From Planctomycetaceae bacterium (GTDB taxonomy: Bacteria; Planctomycetota; Planctomycetia; Planctomycetales; Planctomycetaceae), in contig JAKFUG010000036.1 of NCBI GenBank assembly GCA_021732785.1, positions 1 to 64,000 of the forward strand: a stretch of DNA of 64,000 nucleotides. Direction: 5' to 3'. How positions within the stretch are numbered: position 1 is the first letter of the stretch; each line of letters opens with the position of its first letter. The notes beneath the pieces were generated by a model, which saw nothing but the letters and a program-made list of their open reading frames with translations, ran no database searches and was not told the origin of the DNA. A program made the position numbers and the translations under genes. Positions 27,071 through 36,255 of the stretch are shown here, in pieces.

Positions 27071-28279
27071 TCACGCCCCATACTTGTCGAACCGTCCGGC
27101 GTGGGCCATTGCGAGCATCATCAGATACTTCGCTTCAAAGTGACCGAGGCCGCCACGGGCGCACGCCGATTCGCCGAACTCGGTGCTGCTGTCGAACCGG
27201 CAGGTATCCGCGGCGAGGAGCGTCGGCACCGGATGCCAACTGTGGGACTTCATCTTCGCCGGTGTGCTGTGGTCTCCCGTGACGATGATCACGTCCGGTT
27301 TGAGAGCCGTGATCCGCGGGATGCAGCTATCGAGTTCTTCCGTCCGCTGCACCTTGGCCGCGAAATTGCCGTCTTCGCCGGTGGAATCGGTGTACTTGAA
27401 GTGAATGAAGAAGAAGTCGTAATCGTTCCACGCGGCTTCGAGGCGGGCCATCTGATCCGACAGCGTCTGACCGGCATCCAGCACATCCATGCTCACCAGC
27501 CGGGCCAGGCCGCGGTACATCGGATAGACCGCGATCGCCCCGGCGCGGAGACCGTAGACTTCCTGAAACGTCGGAATCCCCGGCAGCTTGTCGATGCCGC
27601 GCAGGGTGAGGAAGTTGGCCGGGGCGTCGTTCTTCAGGATTTCGCGGGCCTGCCGCAGGAACTCGTTGGCGATTTCCGCCGTCTTCTTCGAACAATCGGT
27701 CCGCGCGACGGCCGTCAATGGAGCGACTCCGGTGGCTTGAGGATCGGTGTCTTCGACGTTGCCGCCGAGACCTTCACCACGGAAGACGATGACCAGTCGA
27801 TATTCTTTCACCGGGCGGACAAAGACTTCTACGCCGGGGATTTTGATCGTGTCGAGCTTGGTACAGAGCTTCGCACCGATATCGCTGCCGATGCGGCCGG
27901 CGCGACGGTCGGTGATCAGGCCCGCAGCGTCGATGGTGCAGAAGTTCCCGCGGATGGCAACGTCGTTTGGTCCCAGCGCGAAATCAATCCCGAGGGCTTC
28001 GAGCACGCCGCGGCCGATCCTGAATTGCAGCGGATCGTAACCGAACAGCCCGAGGTGACCGGGGCCGCTGCCGGGGGCGATGCCGGGGAGAACCGGAGTG
28101 CTGAGACCGAGCGTGCCGCGCTGGGCGAGGGCATCGAGATTCGGCGTTTTGGCGGTTTCGAGTTCGGTTTTGCCGCCGGGTGCCAGCGGCAGCCCGCCGA
28201 GTCCGTCGCCCACGAGGAGGACGATCTTCGAGCCATTCTCTTTGCGGAGGTCACGAATGAGGGCGTGCGTGTCGGTCAT
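27071..28279 (-). CDS. apgM: 2,3-bisphosphoglycerate-independent phosphoglycerate mutase, archaeal type
   Basis: A 402-residue alkaline-phosphatase-superfamily enzyme interconverting 3- and 2-phosphoglycerate in glycolysis. Visible are the metal-site start KIVLLVGDGLGG, TPNLDALAQRGTLGL, the nucleophile segment GIAPGSGPGHLGLFGYDPL (Ser in place; the family usually has PGSDTAH, so the Asp is replaced by Gly), IGRGVLEALG, and the C-terminal metal site ITGDHSTPAKMKSHSWHPVP. The ATG at 28279 is preferred because the 33 upstream codons have no protein character. Convergent with the polysaccharide genes across repeat C. Confidence 0.92.
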   Translation of the reverse strand: MTDTHALIRDLRKENGSKIVLLVGDGLGGLPLAPGGKTELETAKTPNLDALAQRGTLGLSTPVLPGIAPGSGPGHLGLFGYDPLQFRIGRGVLEALGIDFALGPNDVAIRGNFCTIDAAGLITDRRAGRIGSDIGAKLCTKLDTIKIPGVEVFVRPVKEYRLVIVFRGEGLGGNVEDTDPQATGVAPLTAVARTDCSKKTAEIANEFLRQAREILKNDAPANFLTLRGIDKLPGIPTFQEVYGLRAGAIAVYPMYRGLARLVSMDVLDAGQTLSDQMARLEAAWNDYDFFFIHFKYTDSTGEDGNFAAKVQRTEELDSCIPRITALKPDVIIVTGDHSTPAKMKSHSWHPVPTLLAADTCRFDSSTEFGESACARGGLGHFEAKYLMMLAMAHAGRFDKYGA

Positions 28280-28505
28280 ATTCTCAGTTTCAGTCGGTAA
28301 GGTGACAGTGGCGATCCTTGTAAGGCATTCTCCGGTCGCAGCCGCGGCGCTGCAAGGATACCGCGTTTCGGCCACCAACTCCGTGTCTGCAGAAATGGCG
28401 TAACCCGAATGGCGGGCATGGATTCCCGGTAATTCAAAAACTCGAACATTGACGTTGTCGCGCAGGGCTGTCTATGATCGAAAAAGAGCGTATCGCGCCC
28501 CGTCG

Positions 28506-28916
28506 ATGGCAGACTGCATGACCACGTCCCCCCCCACACCACCATTCCGTTCTTGCGGTCTCTGGATCGTGTGCGGGATCGTTGTTGTCTGTGGCGGCTG
28601 GCCGACGGCCTCGGCGTTCGCCAGTTGCGGCGATTATCTGCATCCCGGTGCCCATTCGATCGACGCCACAACAAGACCGGCAGAACCGACGCCGACGTCA
28701 CCCTGCCGTTGTCAGGGGCCGGAATGCCGATCGGTCCCCTTTGCCCCGGCACCCACAGAACCTCCCGTCCTGCTGCGGATGTTCACCCAATCGGCGTGGT
28801 GGCAAAACGGGGCGAATGCTTCCAGCGGGAGGCCGTCTGATGGCAGTTCGTTGCCGGCCGATGACGTGGCGTCGTTTCTTTCCGTTCGTGCGATCGAACA
28901 CGTGCCGATTGCCTGA
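28506..28916 (+). CDS. Small exported protein with a CxGPxC motif
   Basis: A 136-residue product. After a short N-terminus there is a hydrophobic segment (about 18-38, CGLWIVCGIVVVCGGWPTAS) ending in ASAFA, consistent with a signal peptide. The mature part has CGDYLHPG, then CRCQGPECRSVPFAPAPTEP, a paired-cysteine motif in a Pro-rich setting. From memory, similar short exported proteins occur in other planctomycetes; I know of no function. The alternative start is the ATG at 28518. It stands alone between apgM (divergent) and the cytochrome gene. Composition and Cys pattern make it more than a chance frame, but confidence is moderate. Confidence 0.6.
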   Translation: MADCMTTSPPTPPFRSCGLWIVCGIVVVCGGWPTASAFASCGDYLHPGAHSIDATTRPAEPTPTSPCRCQGPECRSVPFAPAPTEPPVLLRMFTQSAWWQNGANASSGRPSDGSSLPADDVASFLSVRAIEHVPIA

Positions 28917-29139
28917 ACCGGTTCCCGCACTCGCTTTGGCGAGATGTCGTGAGCGCTGATTTTCGCCGGGTTTCTCGACAAAGCCTGCGATATGAAAACG
29001 ACGGCACGACAGTTGAGCGATGAGAATCGCAACCGCGGGGCTGTCGTTCGGAAGACGTAGTGGTTGAGGCTCAAGTCAGAGTCTCCCGCGTCTTCCGTCG
29101 CACTCACCGAGCTTTCAGCCATTCATCGAGGAACGTTTC

Positions 29140-31968
29140 ATGTCCGTGGCGACGCCAACGTCGAAGCCGGTTCCGAGCGCCCCTCGCGGCCCGATCCCCG
29201 CCGTGGGACCGCGGCTGCGCGTGCTCATGTGGTCGGTGTTTGCGCTCCTTGCCGTGCTGGGGGCCAACTCGGTCTATCTCGCCAGCGTCACAGGGCTCGA
29301 CTGGTGGACCGGGCAGACTTATGAGAATTGGTTCTACCATTGGATGTTCCTCGGGCACCTCGTGCTCGGATTGCTCCTCATCATCCCGTGGCTGATCTTC
29401 GGCGGGATTCACATCTCGAACACAAAGCATCGCAAGAACAAACGGGCGATCCGCGTCGGCTATGCTCTGTTCTTCACGTCACTCGTGCTGCTCATCAGCG
29501 GGCTGTTATTGGTGCGGGTCGGCGGGTTCGATTTGAGGCAGCCGGGAGCCCGCTCGGTCACCTATTGGGCGCACGTCGCCTCGCCGCTGGTCTGTCTGTG
29601 GCTCTATTGGATGCACCGCCTCGTGGGACCACGCATCAAGTGGCGGCTTGGGATTGGATACGCCGTGGCAACGACGGGCTTTGTGGTTGCCATGATGTTG
29701 ATGCACAATCAGGATCCTCGGAAATGGAACGCGCTCGGTCCCAAAGACGGCGAAAAGTATTTCTTCCCGTCCCTGGCCCGGACCGGCAGCGGTGACTTCA
29801 TTCCCGCTCACGCGCTCGACAACGACGAATACTGCCTTCAATGTCACAAGGATGCCTACGACGGTTGGTATCACAGCGCCCATCGCTTCAGTTCGTTCAA
29901 CAACCCGGCGTACCTGGCCAGCGTGCGCGAGACCCGACAAGTCTCGATGACGCGCGACGGCAACGTGCAGGGATCGCGATTCTGTGCGGGCTGTCACGAT
30001 CCGGTGCCGTTCTTCAGCGGCGCGTTCGATGATCCGAAGTTCGACGACGTGAAACACCCGACCGCGCAGGCGGGCATCACCTGTACCGTCTGCCATGCCG
30101 TCACGCACATCAACAGCACCCGCGGCAATGCCGACTTCACCATCGAAGAGCCGGCCCAGTATCCGTTCGCGTACAGCGAGAATCCACTCTTGCAGTGGAT
30201 CAACAACCAGTTGGTGAAAGCAAAACCCGAGTTCCACAAGAAGACGTTCCTGAAGGATTTCCACAAGACGGAAGAGTTCTGTTCGACGTGCCACAAAGTC
30301 CATTTGCCGTTCGCGCTGAACCATTACAAAGAGTTTCTCCGCGGGCAGAATCACTACGACACGTACTTGCTCAGCGGCGTCTCGGGGCACGGTTCCCGCA
30401 GCTTTTACTATCCGGAGAAGGCGGTCGAGAACTGTGCTGGTTGTCATATGCCGCTGAAGGAATCGCAGGACTTTGGCGCGAAGCTGTTTCCCGGCGCGAA
30501 GTCGCCCAGCATTCACAACCATCAGTTTCCCTCGGCGAACACGGCGATTGCGTGGATGATGAATTTCGATGAAACCATCACCGCGCATCAGGAGTTTCTG
30601 AAAGGCAAACTGCGGGTGGATGTTTTCGGGCTGCGCGAAGGAGGCGAGATCGACGGCAAGCTGATCGCCCCGTTGCGGCCGGAAGTCCCGGCGCTCAAAG
30701 CGGGATCGACGTATCTGCTCGACACGGTCATCCGCACGTTAAAAATGGGGCATCCCTTCACGCAGGGGACCGCCGATTCCAATGAGGTCTGGCTCGACAT
30801 CACCGTCACCTCTGGCGATCGCGTGATTGGCCGTAGCGGCGGCCTCGATGCCAACCGGGGCGTTGATCCGTGGTCGCACTTCGTCAACATTTTTATGCTC
30901 GACAAGGACGGCAACCGCATCGATCGCCGCAACGCGCAGGACATTTTCATCCCGCTTTACAACAACCAGATTCCCCCCGGTGCCGCACAGACGGTGCATT
31001 ACGGACTGGTAATCCCGGCGGATGTGACCGGTCCTGTCACCGTCGAGGTGAAGTTGCAGTACCGCAAGTTCGACACGACATACATGGATTTCGTGACGAA
31101 GAAAGCGCGGCCGGGTGACTTACCCATTCGCGATCACGAAGCGGGCCAGCCCTACGGCAACCCGCTCCCCATCACCACGCTTGCCGCAGATCGCATCACG
31201 TTTCCAATTGAGGGAACGGACAACCCGGTGGAGAATGCAAAAGTCGAAATCCCGCCGTGGCAGCGATGGAACGATTACGGCATCGGTCTGTTGCTGAAAG
31301 GCAAAGCCGAACTGCGTCAGGCCGCGGAAGCCTTCACCGCAGTGGAGAAGCTGAACCGTTACGATGGCCCGCTGAACCTGGCGCGGGTGCTGTACGCCGA
31401 AGGTCGTCTCGACGAAGCGACCGAAGCGGTTCAGCGAGCCGCGAAGCACACCGATCCGCCCGCCCCGTGGTGGACGGCTTCGTGGCTCAGCGGGGTCATC
31501 AATCGCGAACAGGGTCGTTTGGAAGACGCCGAGAAGAACTTCCGCACGGTCCTCAGCCCGCCGTCTTCCGATCTGACGGCGCGGGGCTTCGACTTCCGCA
31601 AGGACTACGAAGTCATCAATCTCCTCGGCAATACGCTGTTCGATCGTGCCAAGCAGATTCGCGATCCGGCCCGGCAATCCGAGCGTGATGCACTGCTGAA
31701 AGACGCCAGCGGACAGTTCCAGCAAACGCTGGCGCTCGATTCCGAGAACGTCGGCGCGCATTACGGCTTGAGTTTGATCTTCGCACTGATGGGCGACGAC
31801 AAACAGGCGGAGCATCACCGCACGTTGCATCAGCGGTACAAACTCGACGACAATGCCCGCGATCAGGCCGTCGCCGCCGCCCGGAAGAAGTACCCCGCTG
31901 CGAATCATGCGAGCGAACCGGTGGTGATTTACCCGTTGAATTCTGTCAAGACAAATGGTGCCCCATAA
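29140..31968 (+). CDS. Membrane cytochrome: b-type-like head, five haem c sites, TPR tail
   Basis: A 942-residue fusion. Residues about 28-190 form five membrane spans with several His residues (HWMFLGHLVLG, YWAHVASPLVCLWLYWMHRL), resembling a cytochrome b561-like domain. Five CXXCH motifs follow, at residues 232 (CLQCH), 282 (CAGCH), 315 (CTVCH), 381 (CSTCH) and 432 (CAGCH), giving a pentahaem c region outside the membrane. A beta-rich part follows, then TPR-like helices from about 710 to 930. The ATG follows GAGGAACGTTTC. The CRTAC1 gene starts 76 bases later and is probably co-transcribed. Function is likely electron transfer between the quinone pool and an external acceptor or donor, but the substrate is unknown. 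Confidence 0.85.
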   Translation: MSVATPTSKPVPSAPRGPIPAVGPRLRVLMWSVFALLAVLGANSVYLASVTGLDWWTGQTYENWFYHWMFLGHLVLGLLLIIPWLIFGGIHISNTKHRKNKRAIRVGYALFFTSLVLLISGLLLVRVGGFDLRQPGARSVTYWAHVASPLVCLWLYWMHRLVGPRIKWRLGIGYAVATTGFVVAMMLMHNQDPRKWNALGPKDGEKYFFPSLARTGSGDFIPAHALDNDEYCLQCHKDAYDGWYHSAHRFSSFNNPAYLASVRETRQVSMTRDGNVQGSRFCAGCHDPVPFFSGAFDDPKFDDVKHPTAQAGITCTVCHAVTHINSTRGNADFTIEEPAQYPFAYSENPLLQWINNQLVKAKPEFHKKTFLKDFHKTEEFCSTCHKVHLPFALNHYKEFLRGQNHYDTYLLSGVSGHGSRSFYYPEKAVENCAGCHMPLKESQDFGAKLFPGAKSPSIHNHQFPSANTAIAWMMNFDETITAHQEFLKGKLRVDVFGLREGGEIDGKLIAPLRPEVPALKAGSTYLLDTVIRTLKMGHPFTQGTADSNEVWLDITVTSGDRVIGRSGGLDANRGVDPWSHFVNIFMLDKDGNRIDRRNAQDIFIPLYNNQIPPGAAQTVHYGLVIPADVTGPVTVEVKLQYRKFDTTYMDFVTKKARPGDLPIRDHEAGQPYGNPLPITTLAADRITFPIEGTDNPVENAKVEIPPWQRWNDYGIGLLLKGKAELRQAAEAFTAVEKLNRYDGPLNLARVLYAEGRLDEATEAVQRAAKHTDPPAPWWTASWLSGVINREQGRLEDAEKNFRTVLSPPSSDLTARGFDFRKDYEVINLLGNTLFDRAKQIRDPARQSERDALLKDASGQFQQTLALDSENVGAHYGLSLIFALMGDDKQAEHHRTLHQRYKLDDNARDQAVAAARKKYPAANHASEPVVIYPLNSVKTNGAP

Positions 31969-32044
31969 TCGCTTGCCGCTTTGCGGATCCCACGGCGCTC
32001 ATTTGAGATTCCATCCCTGAACACGCAACCCGTTGAGGATCAAC

Positions 32045-33880
32045 ATGCCGCTGCCTGAACCTCCGCAGGATGAGCGCGACGATGCGGTCATCGGCACCGC
32101 TTTGAAATGGTCGCTGGGCGTGATGGCGTGCGTGGCCATCGTCGCGGCGGTGATCGTCGTCGGCCCGCGGTTCTGGACCACGAAGCGGATCCCGATTGCC
32201 GCCGCGCCGGTGGAACCGCCGCAAACGCGCACGCAGCGGCATCGCGAACTGCCGGCGATGCCGTTTACGGATATCACGACGTCCGCGGGGATTACGTTTC
32301 GCCACGAAAACGGGGCCGCCGGGGAAAAGCTCCTGCCGGAAACGATGGGGGGCGGCGTGGCGTTTCTCGATTACGACGGCGATGGCGATCAGGATTTGCT
32401 GTTCGTCAACTCGTGTCGCTGGCCGTGGGATGACCGTGAAACTGCGGGTCAGCCGCCGACGATGGCACTGTATGCCAACAATGGTCGAGGGGAATTCACC
32501 AATGTGACCGCCGCCGTGGGGTTGAATGTCACGTTCTACGGTCAGGGCGTTGCCGTTGGAGATTACGACAACGATGGCGACAGCGACCTGTTTCTTTCCG
32601 CCGTGGGGCTGAACCATCTCTATCGCAATGACGGCGGGCGGTTTGTCGAAGTCACCGAGGAAGCGGGTGTCGGAGGCAATGCCGACCAGTGGAGCACCAG
32701 TTGCGGGTGGTTCGATTACGACCGCGATGGCGACCTCGATCTGCTCGTCGTCAACTATGTAATGTGGACGCGGAAATTCGATCTCGATCAAAACTTCCAA
32801 CTCACCGGTGGCGGCCGGGCCTATGGACGTCCGCAGAACTTTCCGGGAACGTTTCCCTACCTGTATCGCAACGACGGCGGTCAGTTCACCGAAGTGGGTG
32901 AAGCGGCCGGACTGCACGTCAAGAACCCGGCGACGGGCGTCCCCTCGGGGAAATCACTCGGGCTGACGTTCGCCGATGGCAACCGCGACGGCTACCTCGA
33001 TGTGATCGTCGCCAACGATACCGTGCAGAACTTTTACTTCGAGAACCAGCGCGACGGCACTTTCACCGAAATCGCCGCCCTCGCCGGTGTCGCCTACGAC
33101 AACGACGGCAACGCACGCGGCGCGATGGGGATCGATACGGCTTACTTCCGCAATTCGAAGCAGCTCGGTATCGCCATCGGAAACTTTGCCAACGAGATGA
33201 CAGCCCTCTACGTTTCGCAGGGAGACAGCAACCAGTTCGTGGACGAAGCGGTCGCCACCGGACTGGGCCCCCAAACGCGGTTGGAGCTGAAATTCGGGAC
33301 GCTGTTCGCGGACATCGATCTCGATGGCCGACTCGATCTCATCGGGGCGAACGGTCACCTCGAACAGGAAATCAACCGCGTCCAGCCGAGCCAGTATTAC
33401 GAACAGCCGCCGCACTTCTTCTACAACTGCGGGCCGTCCGAACCGACGGAGTTTCGCCAGGTGCCCTCGCAGAACACCGGCGTCGATTTCTCCAAACGCA
33501 TGGTCGGTCGTGGGGCCGCCGTGGCGGACATCGACGGCGATGGCGATCTCGACATCGTTTTCGCGGCGAGTGGGCAATCGCCGCGGTTATTACGCAACGA
33601 TCAGCAGTCGGGGCACCATTGGCTGCGGTTGCGACTGGTGGGCACGAAGTCGCCGAAGGATGCCATCGGCGCGGTTGTCACGCTCAAGCTGGGAACCGAA
33701 ACGCATACGGCGATGGTGATGCCCACGCGGAGTTATCTGTCGCAATGCGAGCGCACCGTGACGTTTGGATTGGGGGAATCGGCAACAAAACCAACGCTGG
33801 AAATTCGCTGGCCCAGCGGCACCGTGCAAACGATTCCCGACGCCGCGATTGACCAGGTTCTCACGATTACGGAACAATGA
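32045..33880 (+). CDS. CRTAC1-family FG-GAP/ASPIC-UnbV protein
   Basis: A 611-residue protein anchored by one membrane span (about 24-46) with the rest outside. It holds repeated calcium-binding propeller motifs: FLDYDGDGDQDLLFVN, VGDYDNDGDSDLFLSAVG, FDYDRDGDLDLLVVNYV, FADIDLDGRLDLIGANG and VADIDGDGDLDIVFAASG. It ends with the ASPIC/UnbV region (GAVVTLKLGTETHTAMVMPT, then VTFGLG and IRWPSGTVQTIP). CRTAC1 proteins are widespread in planctomycetes, often beside multihaem cytochromes; function is unestablished. GAGGAT precedes the ATG at 32045. It is probably a partner of the cytochrome upstream. Confidence 0.88.
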   Translation: MPLPEPPQDERDDAVIGTALKWSLGVMACVAIVAAVIVVGPRFWTTKRIPIAAAPVEPPQTRTQRHRELPAMPFTDITTSAGITFRHENGAAGEKLLPETMGGGVAFLDYDGDGDQDLLFVNSCRWPWDDRETAGQPPTMALYANNGRGEFTNVTAAVGLNVTFYGQGVAVGDYDNDGDSDLFLSAVGLNHLYRNDGGRFVEVTEEAGVGGNADQWSTSCGWFDYDRDGDLDLLVVNYVMWTRKFDLDQNFQLTGGGRAYGRPQNFPGTFPYLYRNDGGQFTEVGEAAGLHVKNPATGVPSGKSLGLTFADGNRDGYLDVIVANDTVQNFYFENQRDGTFTEIAALAGVAYDNDGNARGAMGIDTAYFRNSKQLGIAIGNFANEMTALYVSQGDSNQFVDEAVATGLGPQTRLELKFGTLFADIDLDGRLDLIGANGHLEQEINRVQPSQYYEQPPHFFYNCGPSEPTEFRQVPSQNTGVDFSKRMVGRGAAVADIDGDGDLDIVFAASGQSPRLLRNDQQSGHHWLRLRLVGTKSPKDAIGAVVTLKLGTETHTAMVMPTRSYLSQCERTVTFGLGESATKPTLEIRWPSGTVQTIPDAAIDQVLTITEQ

Positions 33881-33886
33881 CAGACG

Positions 33887-33908
33887 CCCAGGGATTCCGA
33901 CCCCTGGG
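33887..33908 (+). terminator. Terminator hairpin after CRTAC1
   Basis: A 7-bp stem, CCCAGGG with CCCTGGG, around the loop ATTCCGAC, followed by TTTCTCGG. It lies 7 bases after the stop and 30 bases before the next start, and belongs to the same set as 23699. Confidence 0.7.
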
Positions 33909-33937
33909 TTTCTCGGTTTGATCAGAGGATTCCTTCC

Positions 33938-34366
33938 GTGCCCGATTTCTGGCCCGCGCTTGTCTTCGGCGGCTTGCTGCTGGCAACGGCGCTCGTGTCG
34001 TCCGTCTGGATTTGGCGACAGCCCGTCCCGGCAACGAACGATCCCATCGGTCCGATTTCGCTTCGTCAACGCCGTCGCCGTTTACAGGTGAATGGGTTGC
34101 TCGCGATGACCGGCACGATGATCGTTCTGATTGACGCCTGTCCCGAGGTCCGGCTACGACCGCTGTTGTTCGTGGCGCTGGTTGCCGTGATTCTCTTTCT
34201 CACGGCGTGGATGACGCTGCTTGCCGTCGCCGACTGGATCACCACGCGACGACAACTCCGCATGACAGCCGCCCGGTTAATGGCGCAGCGAAAGCAACTG
34301 GAACGCGAACTGGAAGAAATCCAGGCGGCTGCGGAACGTCCCTATCCACCCCCGGAGTGGAATTGA
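33938..34366 (+). CDS. Small two-to-three-span membrane protein of unknown function
   Basis: A 142-residue protein starting with GTG, preceded by AGAGGA. It has spans at about 6-27, 53-68 and 75-99 and ends in a basic coiled-coil-like helix (RLMAQRKQLERELEEIQAAA) and PPPEWN. I recognise no family. It follows the CRTAC1 gene across a hairpin and is convergent with the sigma-54 activator gene. Its hydrophobic pattern and ribosome-binding site support a real gene. Confidence 0.6.
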   Translation: MPDFWPALVFGGLLLATALVSSVWIWRQPVPATNDPIGPISLRQRRRRLQVNGLLAMTGTMIVLIDACPEVRLRPLLFVALVAVILFLTAWMTLLAVADWITTRRQLRMTAARLMAQRKQLERELEEIQAAAERPYPPPEWN

Positions 34367-34429
34367 AAAACCTCGATTGTTTTACCCGTCCACCGAGACC
34401 GCAAGCGACCATCGAATACCGGTTGCCAA

Positions 34430-35869
34430 CTACGTGAGAAGTCCGTACTTCTTCATCTTGTTGTAGAGTGTGACGCGGCTGATACCGAGTTCGCGCGCCG
34501 TCTTCGTGCGGCTGAAACTGTTCTTGAACAGCGTCTGTTCGATGATTTCCTTTTCTGTCAGCGACATCTGTCCGCCGAGGCTGCGATCATCAATGATCAT
34601 CGACGGCACCGCTTGCGTCATGCCGGGCAACACCACCGTGGGGTCATTCGTTGGCCCCGCCGTTCCCGAAAGAATGTGGTGCGGCAACTGCTGCGCGGTG
34701 AGGGCCCCATCGCGGCAATAGATCACGGCCCGCTGAACCACGTGTTCCAGTTCGCGCACATTCCCCGGCCAGGGGTAATTGAGCAGTGCCTGCAGAAAGC
34801 CCTGATCGACGTGCTCGATACGGATGTCATGTTTGAGCGCAAACTGGCTCATGAATTTGCGAGTGAGCGGTACGATGTCCATCTTCCGTTGCCGTAATGG
34901 CGGAATGACGAACTTCAGCATGTTGAGCCGATAGTACAAGTCCGGACGGAACCGGGCCTGTTCGACGAGGGGTTGCAGTTCGAGATTACTCGCGACGATC
35001 AGCCGGGCGCGGCTGTGCTGGGTTTGATTCGAGCCAACGGGTTCGAATTCACCGGTTTCAATCACTCGCAGAAGTTTCACCTGCTGTTCGAGACCGAGGA
35101 CATCGATTTCGTCGAGCAGAATGGACCCGCGACGAGCGGCGATGAATTTGCCTTCCTTGTCCTGGTGAGCGCTGGTGAACGAGCCCTTCATGTGACCGAA
35201 GAGTTCGCTTTCGATGAGATCGGCCGGGAGGGCACCGCACGCCACCGGCAGGAACGGTTCGTGCCGTCGGGGTGACACTTCATGGATGAGCCGCGACAGG
35301 TAAGTTTTACCCGCTCCGGTTTCGCCGATGAGCAGGATGGTCACATCGTGCTTCGCTGCGACTTCGAGGTCTTGCAGCACCTGTTTCAATTGCGGTGAGT
35401 TGGTTTCGTAACGCCGGCTGATGCCCGTCAGCACGCCCAGCGGTGATTCCTCGGGAAGGGGCAACGGGGCTGCGACCGGAGCGGTTGCCGCCGGGGACGG
35501 TGGTTCGCCGACGAGCTCGCGCAAGGCGTGTAACAGCGATTGACGATCGACCCGGCCTTTCACGACCGGCAAGCGGAGCAGTTCGGTGCGCTGTTCGAGC
35601 ATCTCCGGTCCGTGCTCGGGCATGAGGACCGCGAGCGTGGCTTGCGGCCAACGGCTTTGCAGAACATCGAGCGTCTTTTGTTCGCCGCCGGTGGGTCCAG
35701 CTCGGCGGAAGTCGGCGACGATCCCTTGCGGTTCCACCCAGCGTGCCAGATCGGAGAGTTCTTCCAGGCTGTCGCAGGCGCGGACTTCGGCGCGTCCCTG
35801 AAACCAACCGGGCAATTCCCCCGTCAGTTGCGGATCGCGGCTCAGAACAACAATCACCGGCTGCGGCAT
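34430..35869 (-). CDS. Sigma-54-dependent activator with receiver-like N-terminus and atypical GAFTGA loop
   Basis: A 479-residue NtrC-type regulator. Residues 1-115 look like a degenerate receiver: Asp53 (IVADF) could be the phosphorylation site, but the usual acidic pair after the first strand is reduced to a single Asp. The AAA+ domain has Walker A GETGAGKT at 182-189 and Walker B GSILLDEID at 248-256, plus the RFRPDLYYRLNMLKFVIPPL and NYPWPGNVRELEHVV blocks. The sigma-54 contact loop reads GSFTSA (229-234) instead of GAFTGA. A Fis-type helix-turn-helix (TKTARELGISRVTLYNKMKK) ends the protein. GGAGAC precedes the ATG. No histidine kinase is adjacent. Confidence 0.88.
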   Translation of the reverse strand: MPQPVIVVLSRDPQLTGELPGWFQGRAEVRACDSLEELSDLARWVEPQGIVADFRRAGPTGGEQKTLDVLQSRWPQATLAVLMPEHGPEMLEQRTELLRLPVVKGRVDRQSLLHALRELVGEPPSPAATAPVAAPLPLPEESPLGVLTGISRRYETNSPQLKQVLQDLEVAAKHDVTILLIGETGAGKTYLSRLIHEVSPRRHEPFLPVACGALPADLIESELFGHMKGSFTSAHQDKEGKFIAARRGSILLDEIDVLGLEQQVKLLRVIETGEFEPVGSNQTQHSRARLIVASNLELQPLVEQARFRPDLYYRLNMLKFVIPPLRQRKMDIVPLTRKFMSQFALKHDIRIEHVDQGFLQALLNYPWPGNVRELEHVVQRAVIYCRDGALTAQQLPHHILSGTAGPTNDPTVVLPGMTQAVPSMIIDDRSLGGQMSLTEKEIIEQTLFKNSFSRTKTARELGISRVTLYNKMKKYGLLT

Positions 35870-36255
35870 CGTCTGTCTCCTCGAACGTTGTGCGGCGTCA
35901 ACAAAAGCCGACGCCCCGCGGTCGAATGAGAAAACCGCGTGCCAGAACGTTAAGCCATCCTGACATTTGGTTCGTAAAGACTCGTAAACAGGCAGTTTGC
36001 GCTCGCCAGAATTCTCCGTCCCATTTCGACGATCACAAATGCGTGGCGTTTGGGAAGCATGATTGAGGCGATTACGGTGATAATCGGCAACATGGAGGAA
36101 GGTGGCCGGCGACAGGTGATCGTTGGTCGGTAAGACAAATGATCCGACGTCGCTTGCGGTTTCGCGCCTGGCGCGGAACCCACACCATGTTCTCCGACTG
36201 CTGCCAATTCGAAATCACTCGGTGGTCTCTGCGCGGGACGCGAAGCCGCAAGCGT
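35870..36255. other. Intergenic region with a diverged family C palindrome
   Basis: This 386-base gap lies between two minus-strand genes. The part near 35880-36145 should hold the promoter of the sigma-54 activator gene and shows no gene. The rest is the inverted repeat at 36151-36254 that ends directly beside the aldolase-like gene stop. Confidence 0.45.
36151..36254. repeat. Diverged long palindrome, family C relative
   Basis: Arms 36151-36174 and 36231-36254 match at 20 of 24 positions. The arm reads CGCTTGCGGTTTCGCGCC at its start, close to CGCTGTGCGGTTTCGCGCC of the 26921-27033 element, so the two copies are probably related. The spacer differs completely. Confidence 0.65.

Noticed and set aside
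27101-28300. 399-codon plus-strand frame opposite apgM
   Set aside because: The phosphoglycerate mutase motifs lie on the other strand; the frame is explained by codon bias.
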